DNA of 64,000 nucleotides from Timema cristinae (GCA_039000515.1 JBCFYV010011164.1:38655532-38719531); one strand, 5' to 3'; counted from the stretch's first letter, positions 36,121-48,346 are shown. The notes: a model not told the origin generated them from the sequence alone. A program made the numbers and translations.

Positions 36121-37397
36121 AATATATATGTACGAGTATACGTACCCTTCCCGTTTTAGTATTTCCTGACATTTTCTTAACCTGCCTACCTTCTTCCTTA
36201 CTAGCTCAACTCTCTTAAATTTATGTAAGCAAAGAAAGAGATGGAAAACCTATCTTTAGTAGAGCTCGCTTCAATATTTTTTACATAATAACATGAAAAG
36301 TACTACATGTCTCACTGTCTATATCTATAGAAAAGGAAAGTAATACTGAGAACAGTTTTTTCAATAACTAAACATAATCTATAAAATGACTTGAGCCGTC
36401 AAGGATACCTCTAAAATAGAGTTTGTTTATAAATTATATTCTTTTTAATATATTTTGTAGAAAAAATGTTCCATTCCTTAGTAAAATATACACTATGTAA
36501 AAATAAAAATAATAAAATAATATTTTTTAATAAGTATATCTGCGCATGTGCTCTATTGGTTGTTAAAAAGACGTCATAGCTCATTGCTAATAAAAAGGCT
36601 GACTATGATTATTTTAAAATATGATTAGTAGAAAAAAGAATTAACCAAACAAAAAGTCTAGGTAGCCCCAATTTTCTTACGAATGAACATGAATCAAACA
36701 GTTTGATAAATTTACTAGATTTACTTTACCATATTTATATGTTAATCCATGTGATCTACGGCTGTCACTTTTGATAGATACTATCAATAACTGTAAAATA
36801 ACACTAATCACATAGTAAGATATTATTAATTTTGATATCAAATAATATGCTTGTATTTTCTAAAATTTCTTTACGTTTCCATTTGCAATCAAATCAATAT
36901 ATATTATATATAATATATATATATATATATTATATATATATATATATTAATATATATATATAGGTCAATGACTATTTTAAAAATACTGAAATACGTCAAA
37001 AGTAGACTAAGAACAAAAAAATACTTGGTCTGATCTCATTTTTAACTTACTCAGTATACACAAATTTATTTAATATGTTATTTTAAATTTATGTTTTTAA
37101 TTGCCAAACAAAATAAAATTTAAGACTATATGTTTCAAATCTTAAAAAATATTACATTTCTTAGCCTCGTTGTCAATTAGAAAGAAAATTCTTCTTGCTC
37201 CAATTTTTTCAGACTCTGTGGTTAAGTAGTTATAGAGTTTTATCAATTTATGAGTTGAGCTACGTTGTATCCTAGGAAAAGAGACCTAAGTAATCTACTT
37301 TTAAGTGTAAATATTAGTGGATGATGCAGATCCAGTTGGAATTATTGTCTTAGGTTGTTTTGTTGAAACTCATGTCCGAATGAAGCTATGTACTTAA
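36120..37397. other. AT-rich DNA with a (TA)n tract
   Basis: (TA)n with interruptions at about 36897-36962. GCGCATGTGCTCTA at 36542 is one of three such motifs in the window (see findings). No gene seen. Confidence 0.5.
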
Positions 37398-37874
37398 CTA
37401 GATAGCTGTTGCCCGCGGCTTTGCTCGCGTGGAAGTTGATTATATACAAATACGAAAATATACATATGTATTTACAGATTAATTTAAAATATTACGTTAC
37501 GTTGATGACCATAACTTGACCTCAGATCAAAAATAATGCAAGTCCAATACAAACTTTCACCCCCCTTTTCATCCCTTATTAAATAAAATTTCCAAAATTC
37601 CTGAAAAACGTATTTATTTGTTTTACGTCAATAACCGAAATACAAAATTTTGTTTATGTAACTTTCAAAATGACGGACTTTCAGACATATTATCATCCCC
37701 TTTTTTGACCCCTTTGGGGTGGAATTTTCTAAAATCCTTTCTTAGTGGGTGCCTACATAACAAAATGAATATACAGTCCGAATTTCATGCTTGTAGCCTT
37801 GATAGTTTGCGCTCGGCGATGATGAATCAGTCAGTCAGTCAGTCAATCAGGACATGTTATTTTATAAGTATAGA
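37398..37874 (-). mobile_element. Non-autonomous Helitron, complete
   Basis: On the minus strand the element starts TCTATACTTATAAAATAAC and ends GGGCAACAGCTATCTAG. It thus has the 5' TC and 3' CTAG of Helitrons, is preceded by A and followed by T, and shows no target-site duplication, as expected. Near the 3' end CGCGAGCAAAGCCGCG can form the usual short hairpin. The length is 477 bp. The start also carries a TGACTGACTGACTGACTGAT run. The 87-codon plus frame at 37618-37881 is antisense to it and is not a gene. Confidence 0.8.
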
Positions 37875-37879
37875 TGAGT

Positions 37880-39100
37880 GAGTAAGCTAAAGAAATAAGT
37901 TTCACTCAGAATTAAGATTGAAGAACATTATTAAAACTTATGAGTTTGGTTTTTATTTGGTTAAATAAATCCTTATTCACATTAATTTTACACTATGGTA
38001 CATTTTTAAATTGATTATTTTACTTTCTTAAAAAAATTCAAGTAAGTACATTTCCGTTAATTTTTGTGATATTAATGACTCATTTATACTTTCTCATCAC
38101 ATCTATGGAGAAAAAGTATAGATATAGTTAAATATATGTTTACCTCGTCATAATGTTTGATGTAGACTTTTTTATATTCCGGATCTAAAAATAATGAGTC
38201 TTACAATAATATTCGGTCTCTCTGTCCAACTATATTAAGACCAAAAATGGTTTGATGGTTTTAACTCCAACTTTATATTATTTATGTATAATATGTGCAT
38301 ACCTTGGGACCTATAAGTGATTTTAGGTTAGATCTAAAATTAACGGGAGTTTACTTATAGTTTATTTTTTTAAATTACTCTAGTGATCTTGTTCTTTTAA
38401 TCTACACAGGTCCACTGGCGGAGCGTGATCCTTAATTTCGGTGGGGCCAAGTCAAAGCTTACCGGTAAAGATTTTTTTCTAACCACGTGCTAACATATTA
38501 AATATAATTAATTAAATTTTTCTAGTTTTTTTTTTAAATCACTAGAGTTACAAAACCACTAAATAAACCTACAAGTAGAAATAATAGATTAATACAGGTT
38601 TTAAATTAAACTTACCAACTGATTACATTAATTGTACAAAAGTTGGTCGCGTTTTTCTCTTAAAGCTAATTCATAAACAGCCCAGTATTTTAATCATTCT
38701 ATAAATTCTACGTTCTATCAATAATATAATGGCAATGCATATTAAAACCAAATCTTATTTAATTGATTGCTAGCAGGCTATCACTATATTGGTAATCCTC
38801 CGTACGCGTGACGTGTGTAAATAAAGATCTTCGTTTACAATTTGAATTATTTCAAAATATTTTTATGAAATTTAAACTAATATCAAATGAATGTTGTCAA
38901 AACACATTGATCTGTATAAGTTTTCACGTTGTCACTTTGCTTTTAAAATCTCCTTAGTGTTTTTTTTTATCATGTGGCATTACTGACTGGGAGGCACATA
39001 ACACTCAGATTAGGTCACCTTATGACTATGTGTAGACTTTTAGTAGCTTTGGTGGCACAGAGCGTTGACCAGGGTGTTCTTATGAAGGTTGGCTACACGT
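37880..39100. other. AT-rich intergenic DNA, no gene seen
   Basis: Only 38405-38460 is GC-richer (CCACTGGCGGAGCGTGATCC); it may be the end of an unidentified transposon. Confidence 0.3.
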
Positions 39101-39106
39101 CATACC

Positions 39107-39420
39107 GGTGACCTGATGGTCTAGGGGTAAGGTGTTCGACTTCAGTGCTGGGGTCAAGGGTTCAATCCTCGGTCCCCGCACGGATTTATCTGATTACCAA
39201 ACCCTTCCTTCACCTCTGACAAGACGTGTATTAATAACAACTTGTGAATGTGAGGAATACCAGGCCTCACACTTGGTTCGGATTCCACGTTAAGCTATAG
39301 GTCCTCCATTTCATCTCACAAACACCCTACCATTACACACTAGCGTAAATGCCTATAATCTGAACGGGTAGTAAGACGTGGTGCCAATAATAATAATAAT
39401 AATAAAAATAATAATAATAA
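39107..39420 (+). repeat. SINE-A, full length, with a small internal insertion
   Basis: Complete SINE-A with A box TGGTCTAGGGG and B box GGTTCAATCC. About 15 extra bases (TGTATTAATAACAA-like) sit inside the usual CAAGACATCTTGTG segment. The tail is (TAA)n. CGTCATACC before and TTCATACC after suggest a short target-site duplication. Confidence 0.92.
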
Positions 39421-39479
39421 ACTTCATACCAATAATGAGATGATGCGTAGCCAGGGTGAGTCTTAACCTAACTTTACTT

Positions 39480-39612
39480 AACCATCCAAACCCTTGTGAC
39501 CATCGGGATAGTTCCCTTTAAGGGAAAAATAACCAATTTTACGGATGGGAATCAAACCACGGGACACCTAAGCTGGTAGCACACTGACTACTACACAACG
39601 GACCTTACCCTT
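39480..39612 (-). repeat. SINE-D copy
   Basis: In reverse orientation: a tRNA-like head, GTGGTTTGATTCCC as B box, then TTATTTTTCCCTTAAAGGG, matching the head-body order at 25860-26008. Confidence 0.6.
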
Positions 39613-39829
39613 GTTCGATCTTTAATCGCTAGGTAACAGGATGAGTAAAGGTAAACCTATATAATGGAATCCAGACTGTATAATGATTTACTTAGTTTCT
39701 AATGAATGAGCACTTGTTCAGAAACAAAAGCGGTAATTCCTTTCTGAACTCTCAACAACCACACACACATATGTAAATATAATTACGCTGACATGAGGCT
39801 TTGGACACATATACATTAAACACTCCTAT

Positions 39830-40658
39830 TAGAGATGGGCGATATATCACTGACTGTGATTTTTTCACTGATACCATTTGATCACCGATACTCCCAGTTA
39901 ATCGATCTCAAAAGTATCGGTGAATGAGAAATCAGTTATCAGAGATACTCCATACTCGCATCAGATGGCAACAGTTACTCGAGCCACGGAGCTAGTATTG
40001 CTTCATCAAGACACTCGAGTAAAAACTCGCTTCGCGGCCATTGTTATTCTTTTATTTTTTATTTTCCACCAGATAATTGAGAATCGACCTTATTGACTGG
40101 CATGTTTTACGTGCTATTTCTATTTAAAACACCACTTGATTTCATAGAGCTCATTTTTCAAAAACAGTATGTTTTGCTTTATTTTCTTATTAACTGTATG
40201 AAACATCTTAAAATGCATACTTTTGTATTGACTGTACATTAGTCAGGTAACATGAAACCCAGATGAAACCTTGAAAGATTAGGTAGCTGTATGTCGATTG
40301 TCAATATCAGTGCCGACAGGAAGAGCTTATGTTAGGCCTTTAAGTATCGAATTCCATTGCAAGCCGCCAAACACCCGAGTAATTAGTTTTCTTTCAAACC
40401 GATACTCATGGGAGTATTCGAGTAAATACAAAATACTCAATACTCAATACTCATAAATACTCCATAATCCATACTCGATACTCGGACATCATCTAAATAC
40501 TAGCCTTGACCGTGGTTGGAAAGTGATAAAATATCGGTCCATCAAAACATTGTGAATACAGGTCACAGTGAAAAATCACTGGTATAAATCACCGATATTT
40601 TAAAATCACAGTCACTGTATTCACTGATATCGTAAAATCACGGTTTCGCCCATCTCTA
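39830..40658. mobile_element. Non-autonomous hAT-type DNA transposon, complete
   Basis: Perfect 13-bp terminal inverted repeats TAGAGATGGGCGA, flanked on both sides by the exact 8-bp duplication ACTCCTAT (39822-39829 and 40659-40666). Sub-terminal repeats of CACTGACTGTGATTTT type extend the inverted pairing. The interior (40401-40486) has a degenerate ATACTC tandem repeat. Eight-bp target duplications and this TIR pattern are features of hAT elements. At 829 bp with no transposase frame it must have been moved in trans. Confidence 0.88.
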
Positions 40659-40669
40659 ACTCCTATATT

Positions 40670-41005
40670 TTGAGATGGGGCAAATAATACTATATCACTG
40701 GTTTTAATTGCCTTAACAACTATGGCAAGCATTCGCAATAAAAACGTTGCGCCCGGTCGCACTCAAGTTTTTAATATTTTAAAGGACCCGTGATGCACCA
40801 AGAACCTTTATTTTGGAGCGACATACAATGTATTGAAGTGAATATATCTGTACAATTTTCCGATTGGGGATTTTAGAAGTATTATTAATGTGTGTAGGGG
40901 CATACCTTTTGAATATAGTGTAATCCAGGTTAAAAAATCTGGCTAATACATTTGATACATTTGCGTATGTCTCTCATTATTATTATTATTATTATATTAT
41001 TATTA

Positions 41006-41038
<33 letters not shown>

Positions 41039-42535
41039 TTACTTAATAATATTTCATATTTTATTAAAATTATTTTCTATTTTTGGATCTAGGGTGAATT
41101 AAGTCACTTTTACCACTGCACTAATGTGAAGGAAAATATAAAGCAAATAAAATATTTAAATAAAATATCAATTTCATAAAATGTTTTTGTGTTGTTAGAT
41201 TCTAAAATTATCTCCAAAATAAACTATAATGGGAATTGAATGAACTCATCTGTACAAGTTTGACCTTAAATATAGTCAATTAAGAATAAGTTCAATATAC
41301 CGTCTCATTTTTCTTTCCAATGTGTTGGGTTAGCCGTTTCACATTTTATCTATTACATCTATTCATGAAATGAAATTTCTATAAAACATTTTTATAATTT
41401 TTGGTGTAGATATTATATTTATGAGTGACGAGTGGTTGATGGAGATAATGGTTAAAAATTCCTTAAAATCCATTTCCTGTTATTAATATGAATAAATAAA
41501 TTTAGTCACAATTAGTTATAGTTACTTTTGCTATAAATATATCAATATTTTTTTAGAGCCCAACAAATAACGTGTGTCATACTATAAACAAGAATATTTA
41601 TTCTATAAAATAAGTATTCTTATTTTATGTTTATATTTGTTCTTAAGTAATTTCTATTTTGAGAATATAAACTTATCAAAGATTTCTTCACTAAAATGCT
41701 TATTCCTGACAGACAATTCTGGAAACCAGTTTATTTTTAGATAAAAGATCATGACGGTTACAAAATAATTTTCCCCCTGACCAATTGTCTAATATCTTCC
41801 CCCTTTGTTTAAATCTCCTTCCCCACCGCTAAATTTGTTATGTCTCTTTCCTCAACTGATCATAACCAAGGAAACTCAAGAAATTAAATAGATATGTCTC
41901 GTAAATTTTTTTTTAACTTAGACGATATATCGTGATGTCAAATTATTTAAATCGCCCAGCCCTAATCACGAGTTCATATTCGACTAAGGTTAAGGCGACA
42001 CAGTACGCTATTTTTAGTGATAAGTGATATCGAGATTTTCTTAACTTAGAAGCGAGGAGAGACAAACACGTTGAATCAATTGGGGTTGGACACATCGCAA
42101 GTGCGTGAGCGATAACAGTTCGTTACCACTAACGCCAATTATATCGCTAAATAAACAAATGAGTTTGAAATTTATTTCTGACGCACTCATATGACGATCG
42201 TTTTGAATGTTTAAAGACAATCAAACATGGGATCCTAATCGTTGCTGTTTATAAGTTAAATGTATTGATGGACACTTTATTTAAGGTCTGAAAGACCTAC
42301 TGTGCCGCTAATGAACTATGTTGCACTACAATATTCAAACGTGACTGTATAATCCTTTTACCCCGAAAGGTAAAAATCTTTCCTCGCATGTTTCTACTTG
42401 TACTTAATTTAGAATATCGGTTATCACAATATAAGGTAGTTTAATAGAAAAATGTAAGATTGTTATTTTTCAAGCTTTGAGCGTTTTAACTAATAAACTT
42501 AAGTTTTCTTGTTTAATGGCATATTTTGAGTATTA
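40670..42535. other. AT-rich DNA: ATT microsatellite and one stray hAT-like end
   Basis: (ATT)n at 40978-41036. At about 41920-41975 GATATATCGTGATGTCAAAT leads to ATCGCCCAGCCCTAATC, the reverse of a TTAGGGCTGGGCGAT-type terminus. No left end was found. No gene seen. Confidence 0.45.
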
Positions 42536-42549
42536 TATATATATTATAT

Positions 42550-42596
<47 letters not shown>

Positions 42597-42600
42597 TATC
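42536..42600 (+). repeat. (TA)n microsatellite
   Basis: About 65 bp of TA with a few AAT interruptions. Confidence 0.92.
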
Positions 42601-42604
42601 ATAA

Positions 42605-43315
42605 AATATTCTAAAATATATTAACTTCTATTTTTCTGTCACTTTTAAATTAATTTAATATATTATTTTAATGTTTCCCTTTATTCTAAATTTCCTTTCC
42701 TGATGATGACAATATAATTACTTAAACATGTCCAATTTAAATAAGTTCTCACACATCAAACCGTTGGATCAAAAAAACAACAAGGGAGTGTATTTAAGAT
42801 AAATTTTTGGATTTAAAACAAAGAATCAAACAATATTGCTTCATTTATATTTTTAAAATAACTGCCATCTGACTTCACATAAAATGTAGTCCCTTTCACG
42901 GCATGAAATGTATTGAACATTATTTGACTAACAACTTTAAAGTTTTCTATTAAATATTTTATTAACAAATTTATATTTATCAAATTTTGTAAACTTAAAA
43001 AATAATAAACTTTGCTTTTTTCCCATTCAAAGTTTTTTTCATAAAAAATAACGCTCTTTACTTCATTCGTGATTTAATAATGTTTTATAAAATGTTTTAT
43101 AAGAAGAGTATTATTGTAATCCGTCAAGATAAGATGGCTACCTTTCAGGGTAATTGAGGTGCAATGTATAGATCTCATATTTATTTACCAGTATTTACTT
43201 CTCAGCATGATTAACTCATAGTTCCAAAAATACAAGTAAAAACCTTAGTTTTACCAAATCACCCACAGAAATTAGGGCAAAACACGAGTAACCCCCAATA
43301 GTGGGTACGTCAACT
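42605..43315. other. AT-rich intergenic DNA, nothing recognised
   Basis: No coding or repeat structure identified. Confidence 0.35.
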
Positions 43316-43317
43316 AA

Positions 43318-43470
43318 ATTGCAAACTCATCTGGTGTGACTAGATATTGATAGAGAGTTTGAGGTTCAAATCCCAAATGGGTAGGTTGAGGATGTTCTTT
43401 TAACTAAATCGTCTTCTACTACAAAATTTATACTAATACCAGTGCTGAAATATGTGGTTAGTTCAAAACT
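43318..43470 (+). repeat. SINE-B copy
   Basis: CAAACTCATCTGGTGTGACT and GAGGTTCAAATCCCAAATGG (B box GGTTCAAATCC), then CTAAATCGTCTTCTAC. The 3' block is degenerate. Confidence 0.55.
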
Positions 43471-43839
43471 TCTATAAGTATTAATTAGAAATAACACTTA
43501 ACACCATAGATAAAATTAAATTATTGTATATAATTATGAATTACTCGAAATATAAAATGTTTACGAAGCAGCATCAGTAAACAGTTATGTAGGAAAATTA
43601 TGTTTTATTTAGCAGCGAGTGCAACCCTCTTGATGGCATTTTTAAAATAATATAACTAAGAGTAGCTTAGGTACGAAACATACTGTTAAGTAAATCTGTC
43701 CTTTGGATATCAAGTTCTGCATTAGCGAGTAAGATGCACAGTATTTATTTTGGCATAGTTTGAAATAATCTAAAATTCTAATTTTTTTTAAAGAATCTTC
43801 ATTTACGAATTAAAGAGTTTAGCTCTGTTACTGACAGCA

Positions 43840-44020
43840 TATGTGGTCTAGTCATCATAGCTCCTGGCTACAGATCCAGAGGTCTAGGATTCAATCCCCC
43901 ACACTTCTAGAATTTCTATTAAGCATGAGATCTGGATCAGAGTCAACTCAGACACTTGAGCACAAATGAAAAGCTATTTTAAAGAGAATGTAGTGAATCC
44001 GGGCTAGAAAACTGAGATTA
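43840..44020 (+). repeat. SINE-C, second copy
   Basis: Head GTGGTCTAGTCATCATAG, CTCCTGGCTACAGATCCAG, B box GGATTCAATCC, then the body TCTGGATCAGAGTCAACTC. Matches 19405-19580 block for block. Confidence 0.7.
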
Positions 44021-44166
44021 ATCACCAGAAGTTCCATTTTATTACCATGCAAAACTCTTTACACTCAGAAGTTAGCCCCGCCTTCACCAAAAATGACATT
44101 GTTTTAATCTTTTAATAAAGCCATGTTGATCACTGTGTATAATATGAGCCAGCCTGCGATCATACT

Positions 44167-44536
44167 AGGGCTTGTTTAATAAAGCAACAAGTCTACAATT
44201 TACAATAAAATTCGCTTGTAGCTTGCAAGAAACTAGAACCTTATGTTCCATAAAGCTACAAGTAATTTCTTATAGTTATTTCAAGGTAAAGCTTATAGAT
44301 TACTTTGATTTTATAAAGGTTAGTTTGTAGATTGATTCAATAAAGCCAACTGTAGCTTACAAACAACTGTAAATCCAAGAAGCATTTTCTATTAGTCTCG
44401 TAACATAGATAAAATGTTTCACAAGTTCAATTTTCATGGACTATTTGTATATACAATATACTTATTATACCGCTCAATTTACTTATTTAATTGATTGATC
44501 ACTTATGTAAACATGTTAAGTTATATACCACACACA

Positions 44537-44605
<69 letters not shown>

Positions 44606-45046
44606 CAAGGACTCATGAAGACGGTGTGGATGAGTGATTGTTGGGGCTAAGAGATAGCCACGTATGAACGGGCTTGATTGAGAAACTACAAAATATAGGT
44701 GATTATTGTTGTACAAAATAACTAATCAGCAACTTTGAGTTCTGTACTGTAGTGCCTTAACAATAACGCTTAGCACCAAAAGCCAGGAAAAATAATAAAA
44801 TATACCTACTTAATTATATTGATTTATTCTATTTATTGACTCATATTAAGGAAACTCCAAACATAATGTATTTATCTTCCTTAATTTTAAATAAAACATT
44901 TACCTTGAAATATTTCCTACAAATGAATTAAGATTTACAAGTCACCATATTTTGATCAGGAAACCATTTAAAATTACAATTGTAAGCTGTTCACTTTAAA
45001 ATTGTAAGATATAAATGTGTAGTTTTATGAAACAGTCTCCTGATAT
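44167..45046. mobile_element. Possible MITE with repeated ATAAAGCTACAAGT motifs
   Basis: Left end GGGCTTGTTTAATAAAGCAAC and the reverse of the right end (GAGACTGTTTCATAAAACTAC, near 45045) resemble each other. The motif ATAAAGCWACAAGT recurs at about 44175, 44251, 44318 and 44341. No clear target duplication was found, and a CA/TA microsatellite (44526-44602) lies inside. The 66-codon minus frame at 44516-44716 is the translated microsatellite. Confidence 0.4.
44526..44602 (+). repeat. (CA)n-(TA)n compound microsatellite
   Basis: ACACAACACACACACACACAC followed by about 50 bp of pure TA. Confidence 0.95.
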
Positions 45047-45359
45047 ATCTGGCTAACACAACTCTCAGTTAAATAAACCAATATTTCTCGATAACGCTTA
45101 ACTCTCAAAATCACTTATTGTGTGGATTTATCTTGAGTATGGATAAGCCATAATCCATTAATAACATTAGGTCTGAACATAACAACTATAAAAACGTGGT
45201 CCTTATCCAAAATATAGCAATGAAACGAGATTATCTTCCAAAGAGGCGTATCTACTTGATATTACAACTGCCCTGAAATTCCGAGCGTAGAAAATGTTTC
45301 TTTGGTGCCGAAGTAGCATTGGCGTGTAGTACTATAAGTAGTTGAACAGTTATTCCGTG

Positions 45360-45545
45360 AGATAGAGCCATGATGCATCACGCGAAGCTTCTAGATCGCC
45401 ACGGAAAGATGCTCCGCGTGAACCGGAAACAAGGCCGGAGCCTCCCCGCGCTCGTGGCAATCAGGGGTCTTGTGAAAAGGGAAGAAGGATGGAGGGGGTA
45501 ATTCTAAGGGGATGGTTTGCCCCTCGACACCGGCCAAAAACATGA
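45360..45545. other. GC-rich island of unknown role
   Basis: Sharp rise in GC and CpG (for example GATGCTCCGCGTGAACCGG and GGAGCCTCCCCGCGCTCG). GAAGCTTCTAGA at about 45384 has the alternating GAA/TTC pattern of a heat-shock element. No open frame of note, and no nearby gene to which it can be assigned. Confidence 0.3.
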
Positions 45546-46295
45546 GGCAGATAATAAGCACATTGTAAAAAGAGCTTATAATTCTATAGGATCTGTAGTT
45601 TTTTTATAAGGTGTAGTTTTAGAAACAGTTATTATATCAACCAGAGCCACCCAAATTATTCTGTGAGATCCCTTTCTCATAAAATAATTATTTAAACGGT
45701 TTCAAGGCTTTATTTTTTCGAACAAATATTTAATATTATTGATTGACTAACGATAATCAATCACAGCACTTGAAGACCACGTGCCAACAGCACAAACCGT
45801 CTCCACCATGTTCAGTCCTGAGCCTTCTCCCTCCAATATATATACAGCTCCTTATTTTAAATGGGAAGCGTTTCCTTTTTTTTTTTTTTTGTGACTCCCG
45901 GTTTTATAGTAAATGGATTTTAGCAAAATAATAATAATAATTAAGGTTGATATTAAATTTTTTTTTTAACATTTAACTTAGGAAATATTTAGACCGAGAT
46001 GTACTTAAAGTAGGAACATATAGGCCTATATTCTAATTTTTATTATATATATAAACCTATTTTCATATTTCATATATATTATATATAGTAATGACCAATT
46101 CTGCTTTCAACAAGAAGAGGATTCTTCTGACTATCGAACTGAATCTGGAGATGAATAATATCCTTAAGTGTTACGTATAGATTATAGCTTTGTCTCCCTA
46201 AGGAAACAGGAAATTACATATTTGGAAAGTTTTTAGATGCGGTGGGGGAGGATAATTAAGCAAGACGGTAACAAGAGACATATCAAGAGACTAAT

Positions 46296-46432
46296 ATGTG
46301 GGGAATGCCAGGCCTCCACCGTGGTTTGGATTCCACGTTAAACTGTAGGTCCTCCATTTCATCTCACAATCACCCTACCATTACACATTAGCATAAGTGC
46401 GTATAACCCGAACGGGTAGTAAGACGCGGTGC

Positions 46433-46490
<58 letters not shown>
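46296..46490 (+). repeat. SINE-A, 5'-truncated, with 11-bp target-site duplication
   Basis: Starts within the body (TGTGGGGAATGCCAGG) and keeps the whole 3' end and about 57 bp of (TAA)n. AAGAGACTAAT at 46285-46295 is repeated exactly at 46491-46501. The clean duplication indicates a recent insertion. Confidence 0.96.
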
Positions 46491-46492
<2 letters not shown>

Positions 46493-46501
46493 GAGACTAA
46501 T

Positions 46502-46735
46502 GAAGAATTTCTAGGTGGTTCCAAGAAGATGGGCAAACTTGATGAGCGACTTTGGAGGAAGAAAGTCTTATTGAGTGATGATGTAATATTAAAATTGGAA
46601 GTGGAAAGGGGATATCTAAAGCTAAGGATGCAAATGTTCTATGACCTCAAACAAGGAAATAAAATGAATTTTCATGATACAATGAATAAATATGATAGGA
46701 AATGCTGGAGGACTCAATTTCAGACAAGGCAATGA
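46502..46735 (+). pseudogene. Unrecognised reading frame next to a SINE insertion
   Basis: Open from about 46502 to the stop at 46733-46735, with a first Met at 46529. It is a lysine/arginine-rich, probably helical sequence (WRKKVLLSDD, LKLRMQMFYDLKQGNKMNFH) without transmembrane segments. It has fewer low-complexity features and a more protein-like composition than other small frames here. The SINE-A at 46296-46490 and its duplicated target interrupt sequence immediately upstream: before the insertion the frame would have continued only a few codons left to a TAA. Possible poly-A words follow at about 46759. It may be a last exon of a host gene or a decayed transposon protein; I do not recognise the family. 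Confidence 0.25.
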
Positions 46736-47103
46736 ACCTGTCAAAACAGAAAGCATCTAATAAATAAATATATATTCTACCTAGATTAATTATATTTCCA
46801 GTTTATATATGTTAAAAGAAACAGCTGATATATGCAATTGTATAGTTGGCTTTAGATGCATGCATAAACGGGACTACTATAAATAATTTTGTGGCATAAA
46901 AAATAGATTGGACCAAAATATTAATATCTCTACAATGCAAACAGCTTTTAGAAATACATGATGCTACAAAACAGAGATTGATTTTTGGGCAATCAGAATT
47001 TGGTTTTTGCAAACGGTCCTTTTTGCCCCCTCCCCCTCCTTTTCTCTTCTGGATACCCTTTTTATCAACACAAGACTTAAGACAATACCTACGCATACGT
47101 TAG

Positions 47104-47363
47104 TTAGTAGTAGTAATAATAATAATAATAATACTTAGCACCTTGTCTTACTACCCGTTCGGTTTACACGATTAAGTACTTATTATGCTAGTGGGTTAGG
47201 ATTTGTGAAGGTTGATTATAGATGAAGTTAACCAGCATTTGTGTGGAGAGAAAACCACATCAGTTCACATGAGTAAGATTATGACCTCAATATCCCAGTC
47301 CTAGTCAGTTTATCTCAACATGAAACTAGCGCGTTAGCTAACTACGCCACCGAGGTGGGTCAG
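47104..47363 (-). repeat. SINE-B, full length
   Basis: TAA tail on the left, then the reverse of CCGAACGGGTAGTAAGA, the body (GCATTTGTGTGGAGAG), the reverse B-box region and head GACCCACCTCGGTGGCGTAG. ACGTTAG on both sides (47097-47103 and 47364-47370) is a possible target-site duplication. Confidence 0.88.
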
Positions 47364-47371
47364 ACGTTAGC

Positions 47372-48240
47372 TTATCGCTGTAAAAGAAGACGATTAAAAT
47401 TCATCTATTATATGTTTTTAGATTGAACTTGAAATCGAACACATAATAAACAGATGAGCTACTGGCAGATTTATGGTGTCAGCCAATATAAATATGAAGT
47501 TATCTGCTAGATATTCAACAGCAAACTAAACTGAGTGCTATTACATTTTTTGGATAGTGCATCTATTTTCTTTTCATTTCGTCTACCTGTTCGGGTCTTA
47601 GCCTATCTATTTATCAAGTTAATGTTGTTGGGATAAGGAAGGTAATAATTAGAGGAAGTGTATTGACTTTTACGCTGAGAATCAGTTAAAACTATTTATT
47701 AATAAGTACTCTCATTAAAGAAGGTTGGGTTAAACTTGATTTTTAGATCACCTGCTTACCGATGTGGATGGAGCGAGCGCACTTATGTAAATACGAACAT
47801 TTTGGGATCAAGGAAAAAGGAAAAATAACTGGTACGACACAACCGCACCAACCCAACCCAATAACCATAAAATATTTTTAATAGGTAGAGATAAAAAGTA
47901 TTTTTTAAGAACTCCCAGATACCCATTTTGAACTCAATCTTCAAGGCCAATTTCAAAAAATTTCAAATTTTCTATATTTTGTCGTATATAATATTAATTT
48001 TTATAAAAGAAGGGCTAAATTATTATTAATCATTTAAAATAATAGCCCGAAACCTATTTTTTTTAACAAAATGGTTTGAGCCATTTAAAAATAAAAAAAG
48101 ATTTATATTATTATACTATTTTAAAATTACTTTTATATAAAAGTTTATATATAAAATAAACAACTCAACAGATACCCATTTTGGACCAAATAGATAGATC
48201 TATTTTTTTTAAATATTGTAAGAGCATGATTATTTTAAGT
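47372..48240. other. AT-rich intergenic DNA, no gene seen
   Basis: 47630-47790 vaguely resembles the SINE-B body, too diverged to annotate. Nothing else recognised. Confidence 0.3.
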
Positions 48241-48346
48241 TTATTCTGGCCGGAGGTTAACCCACGCTTGTACATTTCCTTGGAAGTCAAGAGTATTGGG
48301 TTACCATCCTGCTGAGAGTAGCATATAGCTCATATAGCCTGCATCC

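Noticed and set aside
37618..37881. 87-codon plus frame
   Set aside because: It is antisense to the complete Helitron at 37398-37874 and has no domain.
44516..44716. 66-codon minus frame with an Ile-Tyr repeat
   Set aside because: It is the translation of the CA/TA microsatellite.
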